Source: Chelydra serpentina (taxonomy: Eukaryota > Chordata > Testudines > Chelydridae). From it: a stretch of 64,000 nucleotides of DNA. Every line of letters starts with the position of its first letter. Positions within the stretch are counted from its first letter, which is position 1. Where the stretch lies: positions 9,610,001 to 9,674,000 of the forward strand of contig JBAIAC010000018.1 in the NCBI GenBank assembly GCA_037349315.1. The letters are read 5' to 3'. Below are positions 39,484 through 52,800 of the stretch, one piece after another. The position numbers and the translations under genes were made by a program. The notes beneath the pieces are model-generated. The model had not been told where the DNA came from. It saw nothing but the letters and a program-made list of their open reading frames with translations, and did not search any database.

Positions 39484-40077
39484 AATGATTCATACACCAC
39501 AAACCAAAGCAAGAACATGATCTTTTTGCAGGATAGATTTAAGCTTGTTTGGGCAGGGAATTGGGACTGTGTTGTTGGTCCCTCTGTGAAGTGCCATGCA
39601 CACCTGTAGGGATGTGTTAAATGTACATTCCCTTATAAATATACTAATGTGCTCAACAGTAATGGTTCCAAGCAGTGTAACTTACAGCTGTGCTGCTGCA
39701 GTGTTTATGATCATTTCCTGTATTTTGGTATGGGTCAAGAAAACCTGACCCTGAATACTGCTTATAATTTAATGCAAATACATGATTCTTTTGTACAGCT
39801 GGTCTACAGAACTCTGCTGCACACGTACTTTTTCACAGAAATAAATATTTCTCTTATTTTGAGCCTACTAGACAACTATTGGGCTACCACTATGTAAATA
39901 TTCATTAAGACCCCAAATCATTTGAGCATGTTCTTAAAAGTTAAAAAGAAGCTCTGGACGATGGGTGAAGAAGTTCTGAAGAGAAATAATTGACAATGGC
40001 ACGTATGTATTTGCTTTTCATTGAAACATGTCCTTTCTTTTTCATTGTCTTTTTGAATGGCATTGTCCTTTAGATAC

Positions 40078-40283
40078 GTTCATGGAGGATATGTCCATCA
40101 ATAGCTATTAGCCAAGATGGTCAGCAATACAATGCAGTACTCTGGGTGTCCATGAACTTTGGATAGCCAAAAGCCGGGACTGGGCGACAGGACGGATCAC
40201 GCTGAAGCATCCAGCTGTGGCCACTGTCAGAAGACAGGATACTGGGCTAGATGAACCAATACGATTCATTCTGATGTTCTTAA
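40078..40283 (+). repeat. CR1 LINE 3' end
   Basis: GTTCATGGAGGATA, GTCCATCAATAGCTATTAGCC, GGCCACTGTCAGAAGACAGG, ATACTGGGCTAGATGAACC and TTCTGATGTTCTTAA occur in the standard order of a CR1 3' UTR. No reverse transcriptase frame is present upstream, so it is 5'-truncated as is usual. Confidence 0.75.
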
Positions 40284-41712
40284 GCACCCTCCATTTAAGG
40301 CCAGGAAATAGAGATCTCCGAGTCGGATCTAATCTTAAAGCTCTACATGTAGGGGGTTTAGCCTGCAGGTTGCTAAGCGCTCCAGAAAGCAGCTCACCAT
40401 CCTCACTCCCATTGACTGTCATGGAAGTTGAGGAGATTCCGCACTTATTAGGGCCACTGTCTCACACTAGTATAGTGCCTAGGTCAACAGGCCTCCCCCG
40501 AGCTCTTCTAGGGCTCCAGGCACTACCATAATCCAAACAAGTAATAACTTCTGTGACGCATTCAGCACGTCGCAGAATTGTGCCCTTTCAAGTGCACAGT
40601 GAACCAGATTATTTTTCCCATTAAAATGTTGACGTTGGTCTGATTTGCTTTGGTTCCCCATATATTACTTTATTGCAAGTTAATTGCATATAGCCCAGGG
40701 CAGATCTCTCTCATTTTTAGTCTTCCACATTTAGGCATAGCTAAGCTTTCCAGAACTTTTCCTTAGTCATCTGTACCTATCATGAATTTTTAAGATATTG
40801 GTTGAAATGTTTCGGATTTATTACGTATCAATTACACACAAACATTTGTGAGCTAGATGGGGTTTTTATGATGGGTGACCTGCTGGATTGTATAATGAGC
40901 AGATCAGCTCTTGCTGGCAATTTCCCCTCCCCCCACAGTGAAATTATTAGCTCATTTTGTCATAATCAACCTGGCTAGCCATCATATTTTTAGGAAACCC
41001 AAAATCTAATGTCCCTTTATGCGTTTTACAGCAGTATGCATTTCAGTTTAAATAGCTACACTGAACATTTAGTATCCTGATGACTGTCTCTCTCTCCTCC
41101 TCCGTCTTTCCATTTTTTAAGAAAAAGCAGCTGTTCATTTTCCCAAAGGCTCTATAGAAGTTATATTACCAAATGCAAATTTTATTTTTCTTTTGAGCTA
41201 AACCAGTTGTATGTGTTGGAGCTTAAAGCCTGACTACCCTCCTCCCTGCCCCTACCTGCCTTTTTTTTTTAAAAAAAAAGCAAACCTGAAGATTGCTGCT
41301 GGCATGATAAGGAACAGCTGTGGTATGAAACTGCATACAATTACTGTTCTTTCAGGACTGCAACACAACAGCTTTAAGCACGGGCGCGCACACACAAACA
41401 CTTCTCTCTGGAATTTGACTAAACACACGCAAGACATTCCTTTAACTTCTTACTTTAGCCAAAGACCATATTTATCAGACTTCAAGCTGCAAAGCCCTGC
41501 AAAGACTTATGAGAGTGCTTACAACCATGAGGAGTTCCACTAGGCCTTGCTGGTGGGATTTGTATATTTAAATAAGAAAAAACAAAGTTAATCTGCTGCC
41601 CTTTCACAGAAGAGCAAAGAGGGAGGGAGGGATGAAGTAGTTTAATTATTATTTAGTTGCTTTTTTCTTTTGACTTCTAATTACTTGATAAACTCAAGAT
41701 ATTTCTCCAAGT

Positions 41713-41936
41713 CAGGGCCGGCTCCAGGTTTTCTGCCACCCGAAGCCGGGGGGCGGCCCGCGGCAGCGCGATCGTGCCGCTCCACTCTTTGGCGGCAATT
41801 CGGCAGCAAGTCCTTCGCTCTGAGAGGGACTGAGGGACCCGCCGCCGAATTGCCGCCGAAGACCCGGACGTGCCGCCCCTTGGTATTGGCCGCCCCAAGC
41901 ACCTGCTTCTTTAGCTGGTGCCTGGAGCTGGCCCTG
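41713..41936. mobile_element. hAT-like element (CAGGGCCGGCTCCAGG ends)
   Basis: The left end CAGGGCCGGCTCCAGG mirrors the right end CCTGGAGCTGGCCCTG with one mismatch. The 8-bp duplication CTCCAAGT/CTCCAAGC (41705-41712, 41937-41944) has one mismatch. The interior repeats a GGCGGCAATTCGGC-type motif in both orientations. Related to the element at 35801. Confidence 0.88.
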
Positions 41937-42030
41937 CTCCAAGCTCAGACTTTTCAGCTGGGAGAATCATAAGAGTTTAATTCAAACCCACCACAACACT
42001 CAAGTTTCTGCCAGAGAGAGAGAGATATAG

Positions 42031-42100
42031 TGAGGTCAATTTATATATATAGATATATATCTATATCTATATAGATATAGATATATAAAAATTGACCTCA
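42031..42100. repeat. 70-bp palindrome with an AT/GATA microsatellite core
   Basis: TGAGGTCAAT at the left and ATTGACCTCA at the right are perfect complements. The 50 bases between them are alternating TATATA and ATATAGATAT/ATATCTATAT blocks that can also self-pair. Confidence 0.85.
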
Positions 42101-43815
42101 GTGTCCTGAAACAAGTAGCACTACTGCATAAAAATGATGAGCTTTGTAGTTCACACTGCTTATTTGTGCCCCAGAAGTATGTCCACGTCCCGGACAGAGA
42201 ATAATCAATTAGTGAAATAGCACTTTGTGAAGAATATGGCAGAATATGAAGCAAACTGTGTAGAAAACTGACAAAAGTTTGTGTAGTTGTGCTTTGTTTT
42301 AATTTAAAATTTGATATATGCTTTTTTTTTTAATATCCCAAAATGTCTTAAGTCCTTCACTAGTACTTCAGCCATTTAAAATTCTCTTAAATCCACGTGG
42401 GCTATCGGAGGCCTTGGAAGACTATTAGCTGAATTGAGTTGGCAGTGAATGGCAGCCTGCCAAAATGAAGAAAGGCTGACTGTTTTCAAAGCTTTGAAAG
42501 TATTTTAAACGGAGTGCCAGAGAGGAGTACTGAAATTCCCTGTAGAACTGTAAAATATTACCCTTACGAGGATCTACTGTTGGAGCCTAAAAGCCTTAAT
42601 TAGAGTTAAAACACAATCTGCCATTTGTCTCCTCTTTTAGTTAGCTCTCTCTCTCTTCATGCTGCATCTTGCCATAACGAGTACATTTTAACATGGGAAA
42701 GAATGTGCTTTGAAACATAGGAAATTGAAGGAAGGCTGAAATGTCAGCTCATTCTGGGATTCTAACCCATAACCTTTGTCAACACAGTAGTGCTGAATTT
42801 TTATGCTGTTCTAGAAATGGTGGTTTGAGTGAAGCTTAACTTTAAGACAATACCTTTAAATAGACTTCCTGTCTATAAAGGCTACTCTTTTTCCTGGTTC
42901 ACCACTAAGGCAGTTTCCATAAAAAGGCCAGCCACCTGTCTTCCTCCAACTTTTTTCCTAAAACCATTCTAACCAAATGTTTCATGCCATGAAATACATC
43001 AATTTGGCTTCTCGGGGTCAGTTTCTTATTGAACTGTTGTAGAGTTTTAAAAGGCAATGAAAATAAAACAAGTTGTGTGTAGTGGAGAAAGCTGAGTGTA
43101 AGGGAGAACTCAAAAATTTGTCAGAATGCTGTAGGAGCATTCTGGTGTCCGTGGCTTTAACTCCAAACTTGGATTAGTATAATGTTTTAGTTAATGGCCT
43201 TCCAGAAAAATAAAAATAAAATGGGGCTCCACCTCCCGGAAAAAAAATACTATTGCCAGAATGCTAACCTCAGAAAACAAGGTTTCCATATTCCTACAGT
43301 CCTGAGGGAGTCACACTGTGGCGCCTTGTTAAATATTGATGTAACTTGAAAATTGCTCCTTTTGACTTATAATTACTGCACAATTTGGGATTTATGCTGT
43401 TTTCTTTGAGATTAGTTGATGCCTGAGATCTTCTTAAACTAGCGTATTGGCTAGTCCAAAAATAAGATCAAGACTTGGGACCAAATCCTCTTTTCCAATC
43501 CATATTATAGTCTCCTGAAGCTGAAAATATCATGTATTTGAAGGGATGACAATACCCAGGTGTTTGCTCCTAAGGTGTTTTGCTGTCCTCCAAAAAATGC
43601 CATTCCTCAGTTCCACATGTCCTCTGCGTTTCTGATGGCAGAGTTCCACGAGCGGGTGTGTTTTCCTAAGCTGTTCATATTTTACTGTTTGAAAAAGGTG
43701 GATCTAGAAACAGTTTAGCAAGCATCAATTACAATTGACTTGGGAAGGGATCAATTATTTCTTAGTGCTTCCTCAGATGTATAGTTACTATAGAACTTTC
43801 TGCTAAATAAGTTTG

Positions 43816-43859
43816 TTGTTTTAGATTTTGTATTTCTGCAAATACAAAATCTAAAACAA
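43816..43859. repeat. Perfect 20-bp hairpin with 4-base loop
   Basis: The arms 43816-43835 and 43840-43859 are exact reverse complements around the loop CTGC; pairing stops at 43815/43860. No repeat family recognised. Confidence 0.9.
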
Positions 43860-46800
43860 GGCAATCAGATGAATTTTGATAGTCCATAAGGAATTTGGGG
43901 CCCAGAAATCCATGGATAGAATATGCTGAACCACATGTTTGCGTATGTATATTCATTCTGTTGCATCTACGAGAGAGATACATACATCTTGGTATTTTTA
44001 ATTATTTTGAGTTCCAAAGCACATTGGAGTCAATGAAAACCTCAGGGGGTCTGCAGGCTTCTTTTCGATCACACAGTTTGTTCGTTGTGCACACGAGACC
44101 GCTGAGGAGATAGCAAGATGATTTTCACTGTGATACCATCAATATATATGGATGACATGAAGCTTATAACTAATCCAGATGATGTGATGTATCTGTTTTT
44201 CCAAGTGCTTGACTGAGATGGGAACTTGGATGAAAATGTTGCTCAATCCAGAGAAGTCAAGGGTGATGCTAGTAGGTTGGGGTATGTTGGTGACATCTTG
44301 CGGGTGTGGAGGGACTTTGTGCCTGCCCACATTTCTTTTGGGGGCATTGTCAAAGAGCTTCATTGCTTGGTGAGTTTGCATCTGACTTCTTTTGGATTCT
44401 CAGTGGCTGCTGGTGGTCAAAAGCACCCCTTTTTCATCTGTTAAGGCAACTGTGGTCATTTCTTCAGATATAGAATTTATCCATGCCATTGTTGCTTATA
44501 GTTTACAATAATCCATTGTGATGTACATAGGACTACTCAAGGACCACACAGAAGTTCAAACTGTGACTGCTTGGCAGCACTACCTTCAGGGATAATCTTG
44601 CATCAGGATTCTGAAAATTGCATTAGCTTATCTACCAGGTGCAATTCAGGAAAAAAACTCCTGTTGGCTTCAAGAGCTTTTCGCCCAAGTAAAGCCTTCA
44701 GGATTTAGCCCATGGTTTGTAATGGTTTATGATGTTACAGAGAAGGGCAGTTTTGAGCTTTTTCCCTTTCTTTGCTGAAATTCATAAATTGTTACTTCTG
44801 TAGCTTCTTTCAACCAGAAGACTTGCAAAGTCCTTTACAAACTATATAGAGGCATGAGGTTGCCCACCACTGAAATTCAGCCACTTCTGGGGTAGGATAG
44901 GCTACTGTTTAATTGTGCACAGTAACACTAAACAAGTTAAGTCAGGAAGTGAGCCTACTATTGTATTCAGTTGATATTAGAAGGGGAATTAAAGTAGACA
45001 GAATTTAACTACCCAAACTGGAATTTGGCCAGGGCACCTAGATAAACACTCCTCTCTTGCAGAAACCGCCATGGGAATTTAATGACTGCAAATGATTTAG
45101 ACCTCTGATTCATCCAAAAGTGTCTAGCAGTCCAGTGATCATGCTGGGGCAGAGCAGTAGTTTAGTATTGACATAGAAGGGACTGTCACACCATTGCTAT
45201 CATCTGTAGTTCCTTGACTTTTACTTTGTGTTCTCCCATCCAGCTACTGACCAAGTCCAACCCCATTGATGTTTGAGATCACAGCCCAGGGTGGTCTCGC
45301 TGCATAAATACACTGTGAATGGCTGGGCTATCAGCAAGTCACCTGGGAGAAGATGCGGTGTGTTCTCTGCTCTGTTTCTAGTTGATATGGAGGGGCTATA
45401 GTACCACCCATCTTAATTCTGTCAGCCAGCAATTGTTCATGGATATCCTAACAGAGAACAGTCACTGCTCTTCCTAATGGGATTCTGGCCAGCCCTTGTG
45501 GAAGTGCCGAAGGGGGGGGGGGGGGGAAACTCACCCTAATTTTCTTCCTGCTCCTCCTGCACTAGATGTATGTATAGGGGCCAGTTATAATCTGATCATG
45601 GATATTTACTCAGCCTAACTTCTTTGCATTCACAAAGTCCCTAGCTAGCACATCAGCACAACACAAATAGTTAATAAAATACAAACCTCAAGAATTGGCT
45701 CAAAATAGAGAAGTTATCAAAAGAGAGCAAATGAACATAACTAAGGTTACTTTTGACCCCCCAAAAATGTTTTTCCTGTCATGTAATTGTACATGAGTCA
45801 CTCTTATGTATTCTGTGCTCATGAAGATTGCAAGAGCACTCCAAAGAAGCACTTAGATATCTTTTAAAAAACCAAACCAACAATAATATACTTCTAACTC
45901 CTTATCTCTCGTTTGTGCCCCATATGTGGCAAGAAATACATGTATGTCCCTGGGTACTTCAAGACGTCAAATAGTGGTGGGCAGAATTACAACTTGGTGG
46001 AATGTGAGATGCTGATCCATTTCCACAGTAATGTGCTATTTTTAAGTCATGCATCATGGCATCTTCAAAGAGGCCAGTCATAATTATGATGGATTAGACT
46101 GCAGTCAGTCCAAATGCAGTAATTGTTTCACAGATGCTGCTGATGTGACTTGAATTTCTAATAAATTAGGGCTGGGGGAAAAGATGTAGCGCTACTAAGT
46201 GTATTGGCTCAAACACCTATTCCTGGAGGAGAAAAAATAAACTACTATCCTTTAGTAAAGGTGAGTTTTCTTTAAAAGAAATGTAGTTCACCCCACCACA
46301 AATGTAAAAAGACCATAGAGTCCAGAGTTTGCAGTCCTAAACAATTCTCAACAGTAGCATCTAAAGCACATGCATGGTGTACTAGCTGAAATAAATACCA
46401 GAGATATACCGTTGCTTGGTTTTTCCTAACTTTAAAATGCATTACCAAAAATTACTGTGATTTGTCTGAGCACCTTTTATGGTTTGTAATAAGACGAGAA
46501 TCAGGATGATTGTGAATAACTGAGTTTAGACGCGGGGAATCAAGAGTAATGCAAAGTAACGCCAATCCTACAGTTATTCTGAAGAAAGGAAGAGTGAGGC
46601 TTTTTAAACCAATGAGTTCATACTAGGTTTTGAAGAGTCAAATGGTTTAATCCTGCTTTGGAATGCCTTCCACCACCTCCTTTTATGCTGGAGCCAATCA
46701 GAGTCCAAGGGATTGGTTGATTTGTAGTGTGAGGCTTTTGAGAAGCCTGTGAAGAGTGCATGTATTTTTTGTCACATAATAAGGAAGGAAATACGTGGCT

Positions 46801-47384
46801 TTTAAGGATCATGAGTTTCCCTCCTGAGGAGCAGGCACGCTTTGCACGAAGGTTCGCATGCTGAGCTTAGATACAGGCCACACACTCCTCAAGTAGTAAG
46901 GCTCTTTTATCCATCAACAAAACACAGAGCAAAAGGAGCTTTTGAAAACTTTTAACAAGAGTTAAACTTTACCCTCTGTGATAAAGTAGAGTTCAACTAC
47001 CAGTGTTAAAATACTGATATGCTTTGAGGACCATGGAGAGGATTCCCATGGCTCAGTCACACAGACTAATACCTTGTTTTGATAGAAATAAAAATAATCT
47101 GATCGGGCAGTGTTAATTATTGTTCCTTTATACTTTGCTCAGAATACTGTGTCATTTAACAGCTTACACACTCATCTTTCACCTCTGGGAGTTGTTGTTC
47201 AGCTGCAAGCTCAGGTATCAGGTAGGGAATGAAGGGGAAGGAATTTCAGGTTAGGATGAACGACTGTTTCTTGAATCCCATTGGGAGAGAATGTAATTCT
47301 GCAGCATCCTTTACTTTGCATTTCTACTTCAAAGAACTATATGGAATGAGGTGAACTTAGAAAGTCTAACAGCGATATCTATTA

Positions 47385-47555
47385 TGCTATGGAATAGTCT
47401 CCCCAGGGAAGTTACAAATGCCTTATCACCTGGGACTCTTAAAGCTAGCCAGGCCAAGATGCGGGAATAGATATTGTACACAGAAGAATCCTGCTTTATT
47501 AGGGGGGCAGACTAGATGACCTAACTGATCTTCTCCATCTCTAGTTTCTGTTTTT
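47385..47555 (+). repeat. CR1 LINE 3' end
   Basis: TGGAATAGTCTCCCCAGGGA, AATCCTGCTTTATTAGGGGG, CAGACTAGATGACCTAA and TTCTCCATCTCTAGTTTCTG are the recognisable succession of a CR1 3' terminus. It is 5'-truncated. Confidence 0.7.
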
Positions 47556-49782
47556 CAAATTACTTTATAAACGCACTTTGTTAGTGGTGGGGTTTGGTAA
47601 GCAACGTGACTGTAGCATATTTTCGTGGTATAAAGAATAATCCGAGCACATGGAGAAAAGAGTTTTAAGGGTTAAAAGCACATTTAAGGACAAATGAGGT
47701 GGTGTGGTTAGTGTATGTCCAGCTGTCCAGTTTTGCTTAGCATGCACCTGTGATGCTTTGATTGTCCCTATTTTGAAGTCAGTGCCCTGACCAGAAAGGG
47801 AATCCCAGTAATCTTATATAATGCTATTAATTGTGCTTATAGTAATTTTACATGGCCCCAAGAGCAATTCTTATTTAAAGAGCGTTTCAGAATTCTATTA
47901 CTTGAGCTTAGTAAGACAGTAATGCCTTGGAATTCAGTGCACATTGTATAAATTAGGTGTAATTTGATATTGTAAAAAAATATTAGAGAAGGATAAATAA
48001 TCCTGTTCTGTGCTCTTGGAGGCAAATCTACTGTGATAGCAGAAATTTTCAAATGTAATAGTCCTCTCTGTGGAGTGGTAATATCAGCCACTTGTGAGGC
48101 TCAAGCTTGCTTAGCAGTCCAAGCAAGTATGAATTAATAATAGAGAGCCCTTCATATTCCCTTTCTATGCAAACTAGAAGTAATGTCTTCATTGCAAAAA
48201 TTTGCCTGTGTCAAATTTTTTACCTTAGACTCATTTGTACTTTTAGTACATTATGTATTTAATATTTGACTAGTTTTCCCAATCTGAAATCCTTCTAACA
48301 TCTGCAAGGTGCTCTGTCAGTCTGTCTTCTGTCATTTGGGCTGTTGGTGGTGAACGGTAAAACCAGTAAAGAAAAAATTATGGAGAAAGTGCAACAGCAG
48401 CTTTCTCTACTTTTTCTGTCATTCTGAACCTTCAGTTGATCTGCCTAACCAGAACTGGACAGTTGTTGGGTGGAATTTGTTCGCTACACCCTGGCAGCAC
48501 ATTTATCCAGTGTGAAACCTTTTTTATATAAATAAAAGGTAAATATTGTATTGAATATTAAGATATTTATTGACGAGAAGAATTTCCAAACGAACCAACT
48601 CAAATCCAAAACACACAGATTTTAGGCTTTGCTGCGGAACAACAACAAAAATACAATTCTAAAAGCATGCTCACCGGCTGCATTCATAATATCGAGCAAC
48701 TACGGTCTGTTGCACCTAGGTTGCATGTACCATGATCTTAATTTTTTTCCTTAAATAAATGCATCATGGTAATGTTAGTACTGTAACAATAATGAATGAG
48801 TGTAGGGATTCCAGTGGAGAGTAGTGAGTTTTCGTTTTATTTTCTCATGCGTGTATTTTGCTAAGGGTGAGATCTTTGGAAAACCAACTTTAAATGACCT
48901 TGTCAAACAGCTGACGAGTAAAGGGGCGGAGGTGCCTCTCTAACCAGCAAGTTTGGTGGCAATAATCCTTGAAATCAGACAAAAGAGGCTTGGCATACTA
49001 TAATCAGATAACAGGATTAGCTCTAAGTCTGGGAACTACAGTTTCTGCATGATTTTCCACCTTACTTGGAAGAAAAATCATTACAGAAAAGTACAGGCGA
49101 AGAGTATGCAAGCAGTAAATACTTATATTTTCATTAAAAAATGATCATTAATCATGCAAGAGATTTAGCGTTAAGATAAGTATATTTCTGTTTGAACAGC
49201 ATTTTCTCATCCCCAGTTTATTTTTGCATGTCCTTTTCTACACTAATCTGAGTTTCTCACCTGTGCATCCATTGTTAGGAATTTACTCAGTGCTGAAAAT
49301 GTTCTTATCAAGTTTGAAAACATACTTGAACTAATCATGTGCTGTACTTCAGAAAGCATGTCAAATTAAAATGTGAACTAAGACAGTGTGTTGCTATAAG
49401 GTATAATGGTTTCAAGTTAACAAATCAAGCATTTTTTCTGCACCATTTTAAAAGCGGGTCCGTTTGGTTCAGTTTCACTCTGCTTGCATGCCACCATCAG
49501 CTTCATATGTTCATGCCCAATCTGATATTGTTTCAGTTCAAGTTTCACCCTTAATTTATTAAAAATGCATCAGACCGCAGCATGAAAAAACTACACTTTA
49601 TAAGTCTAATGCTATTGAAAACACCCTCAGAAAACATTGGGTTTGATTAAACGGGAGACCTCGGATGCTGTGCATAGATAGGTCAGGAGGGCAGATGCTC
49701 AAATATTGTGTCTGGTCAGTGATTTGATCTGTATCAAATAAAACTAAACTTAGACCCTTTTCCCTCCCTTTTTCTCTTTCAG
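47556..49782. other. Intronic DNA directly upstream of the TET2 coding exon
   Basis: Repeat-free and AT-rich, ending in the pyrimidine tract and acceptor of the coding exon. A non-coding exon here cannot be excluded, but none is visible. Confidence 0.5.
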
Positions 49783-49827
49783 ATACGTTAAAAGGGCAGC
49801 CTTGTGGATGGCCCTGGAGCAGGCCAG
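49783..49827 (+). other. TET2: TET2 5' UTR segment of first coding exon, with splice acceptor
   Basis: A pyrimidine-rich tract (about 49757-49780) ends in AG at 49781-49782, giving an exon start at 49783. The 45 bases to the ATG at 49828 have no in-frame ATG. The frame is open upstream of the ATG back to a GTG at 49804, but family comparison puts the start at the ATG, where the protein begins MEQDRTNHV as in other TET2 proteins. Confidence 0.85.
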
Positions 49828-52800
49828 ATGGAACAGGATAGAACCAACCATGTTGATGGCAATAGATTGAGCCCATTTTTAATACCACATCCTTCTCATG
49901 TTTGCCAGGTGGAGCCTTTGTCCGTGAAGCTGCAGAATGGAAGTCCAGTAACAGAGAGAACCCATGCTGAAGTAAATGGTGACCATAAGTGGCTACTTTT
50001 TAAGAACAGCTATGGAATACCTCACGTGAAGGGAAACCCAAATAACCGTACCAGTCCTGACGTCCTACAGGAAAAGAGAGTGTATTCCAAGTATATGCAA
50101 AATGGTGGGATAAAACGCACTTTTAGTGAGCCTTCTCTATATGGCCTTCATCAGAACAAGAAAATTAAACAAGATGAAGAGGTAAATGGCGAAAAAGATG
50201 AGCCAGGGGAAAACAATGAAAAACCAACGGTCTCCAATTCATGCAATGAGAAGGAATCTGTGAGTTTTAGTGGACAAGAAAATGCAGCTTCTGATTTTAT
50301 ACAGTCTTCAAGATACAACTGTGATGGTTCAGAAAATCCTGAAGAGCTCCAGATTCAGAATGAGCAAGAGAGGGAAAACATTAATTGCCACAACAAGAAC
50401 ATTGTCTTACTACTTAAGAACAAGGCAGTGCCAATGCCTAATGGTGCTACAGTTTCTGCCTCTTCCATGGAAAACATGCCCGGTGAACTCCTGGAAAAAA
50501 CACTGTCTCAATATTATCCAGACCATGTTTCCATTGCAATGCAGAAAAACACATCTCACATAAATGCCATTAACAGTCAGGCTACTAATGAGTTGTCCTA
50601 TGAGACAACACATTCATCCCATACCTCAGGGCAGATCATTTCCCCACAGACCTCAAACTCTGAGCTGCCTCAAGTGCCAGCTGTAGTGGCTACTGAGGTC
50701 TACAATACGGAAGACTCCAGTAAACCATCTGTATTACCAGGTAGCTATTCACTTCAGAAATCGAAGCTACAGCAACAAAACCCAGGCTATGATACACACC
50801 AGTTACCCACAGGAAACTGTAGTGTTCATGGAAATATGGGGCGGGCACCCAACCAAGATCTCTCTCTAAGTTCCAGCAGCGATCTGCAAGCTCACAACAA
50901 TAGCCTGGAGGGGGTTTCAGAGCAAGCAGAAAAAAATGGTGCTTTGTTTAAACACAACTCAATGTCCAATAAGGATTCCTTCACTCCTCCTCCTCCTCCT
51001 TCTGCTGCTCCTCCCCCAACGCCAGAAATGAACAGCACTCTGTCCATTGGGGTTACAGAAGAACATCACCCCTGTGACAACAGAAATGTTGAAACTCTTC
51101 CCAGAGAAGTGAAGAATGAAGGGGAGCAGGAGGAACTGATGTCCAGGAGTCCTGGCCTTGCCCAGCAACAACCTAACTCTCAACAGAGGCTTCCACAGAA
51201 GCCCGAGGTGTCACAACAGGATGGCAGTGAAAGTGATCTGTCAGCTGCCATGATGACCTCCATTCAGCAACGCACAGAAGAAATAAAGCCAACATCAGAA
51301 CCTCACATCCAAGATCTGCAGGTAGTTGGGAACAATGGAGAGCTGCAGCAACACTATCAGCAGCACCTGGGACAAAAAGAACACGAGATCCCTCCTGAGA
51401 AAGGAGAAGACCAAGCGAAGCAGGAGCCACAACATTGTCCAAAACCAGGTTGGATAGAATTGATTTCCACTCATTTTCACCATAGAGACTCCCCCCAGAA
51501 GCCCAGTGAGGCTTTATTGAGGTCAATTCTCCAGTTCCAGCCAAATCCAATGGAACAGATGCATTCAAACCAGTATACTGGGAATCCTGATGCATTGAAA
51601 GAGCCTTCGGGACAGTCCCACAGCCAGAAAATAATACAACAGGAACAAATGCCTCAACTGTACAAAAGCGAGGCAGGACAGCTGCAAGTCCATCCGATAG
51701 CTGACCAGCCACGGCAGTTCCAAAAGCACTCTCCCCAGCCACAGCTCACAAAGATGAACTCTCTGGTGAAGTCCTATGTGCAGCAACACCATACGCAGCA
51801 GCTTCATTTCCAAGCAAGACAAGAACAACAAACTGAGCAGCCTTTGGGGGCCCTGTTAAAACAGCAGCACTTGAATCCCCAGACAACAGAGAATGAACAA
51901 TTCTTGCATTCAAACATTTTACAACAGATGTTGCAAAAACAGGCGCAGCAGACACAACTGCCACGCAGTCCACAGTTAACCCCAAACCACCACCACCAGC
52001 AAGCCCTGCAAAGGAAAAGCGAAGAACTGTCTCAGGCCTTTTCCCATTCCCAAAGTGGCAATGAACAGCAAATAGATGGAGCATCCTACAGTCAGCTTAA
52101 ACTAGAAGACTGTTTTCAAACCGAGAACAAGTATATAAAACCAACTGAGTTCCCTCATAACCCTCAGCTTGGACCAGAGCAGGAACAAAGTAGCAACAGT
52201 AAAACTTCCCTTTACAATCAGATTCTGAAAACAAATACTAATCTGCAGCATCCTGGCCGTATGCACTTGGTTTCTGAGAAGAAGGAAAACACCATAAATG
52301 CTGAACTCTTTGCAGTAAACAAAATACAGGACTTGCAACATATGCAATATTATCCAAATAGTGTGACCCCAAAGCAAGAGGTGCATCATTGCTTTCAAGA
52401 ACAAGACCAACAATCTCACCAGGCTTCAGTTATACAGCGACCACTCCAACAACCAGAGGGATGTGGTGGGAATTTGAAACAAGATATGTCCAGCCAGCAA
52501 GCTACACCGATTCAGCAAAGGTACTTACCACACAGCCAACAAACTCTCCCACAAGACCAGAGAGGGTGTCACCTTCAGGCTCAACCCCACAAGGATTTTC
52601 AAAACCATGCTGCTCTCAGGTGGCATCTCTTACAAAAGCAAGAGCAGCAAATACACCAACAACCCAAACCTGAAATTTGTCCCAGTGTGATGCGCAAGCC
52701 TATAAAAGTTGAGGCTGGCTCAAAGTCTAATATCTGCATGCATCTATCAACTGGACAGCCGGAAAACAAAACATGGAAAAAAACAATTAAACAAGAGAAT

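Larger units (their letters stand above)
41945..47384. other. Intronic DNA; possible conserved non-coding block near 42370-42690
   Basis: Apart from the palindromes at 42031 and 43816 and a poly-G run near 45513, no repeats are recognised. The 42370-42690 part is repeat-free and compositionally even, a candidate for conservation across amniotes. No credible open frame. Confidence 0.4.
1..49782 (+). other. TET2: Probable 5' intron of TET2 (non-coding)
   Basis: The whole stretch upstream of the acceptor at 49781-49782 has no open frame with family resemblance, no codon-like composition over a useful length and no CpG island. In other vertebrates the first coding exon of TET2 is preceded by non-coding exons and long introns, so this is most simply the last 5' intron. 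A non-coding 5' UTR exon could be hidden here; I cannot recognise one from sequence alone. The contents are AT-rich unique DNA plus the repeats listed separately. Confidence 0.7.

Noticed and set aside
49804..49827. Upstream in-frame GTG as TET2 start
   Set aside because: The family start MEQDRTNHV is at the ATG at 49828; GTG initiation has no support.
51173..51742. 189-residue frame on the - strand inside the TET2 exon, and other antisense frames nearby
   Set aside because: Frames opposite a Gln-rich (CAG/CAA) coding strand stay open by composition; they have no independent evidence.
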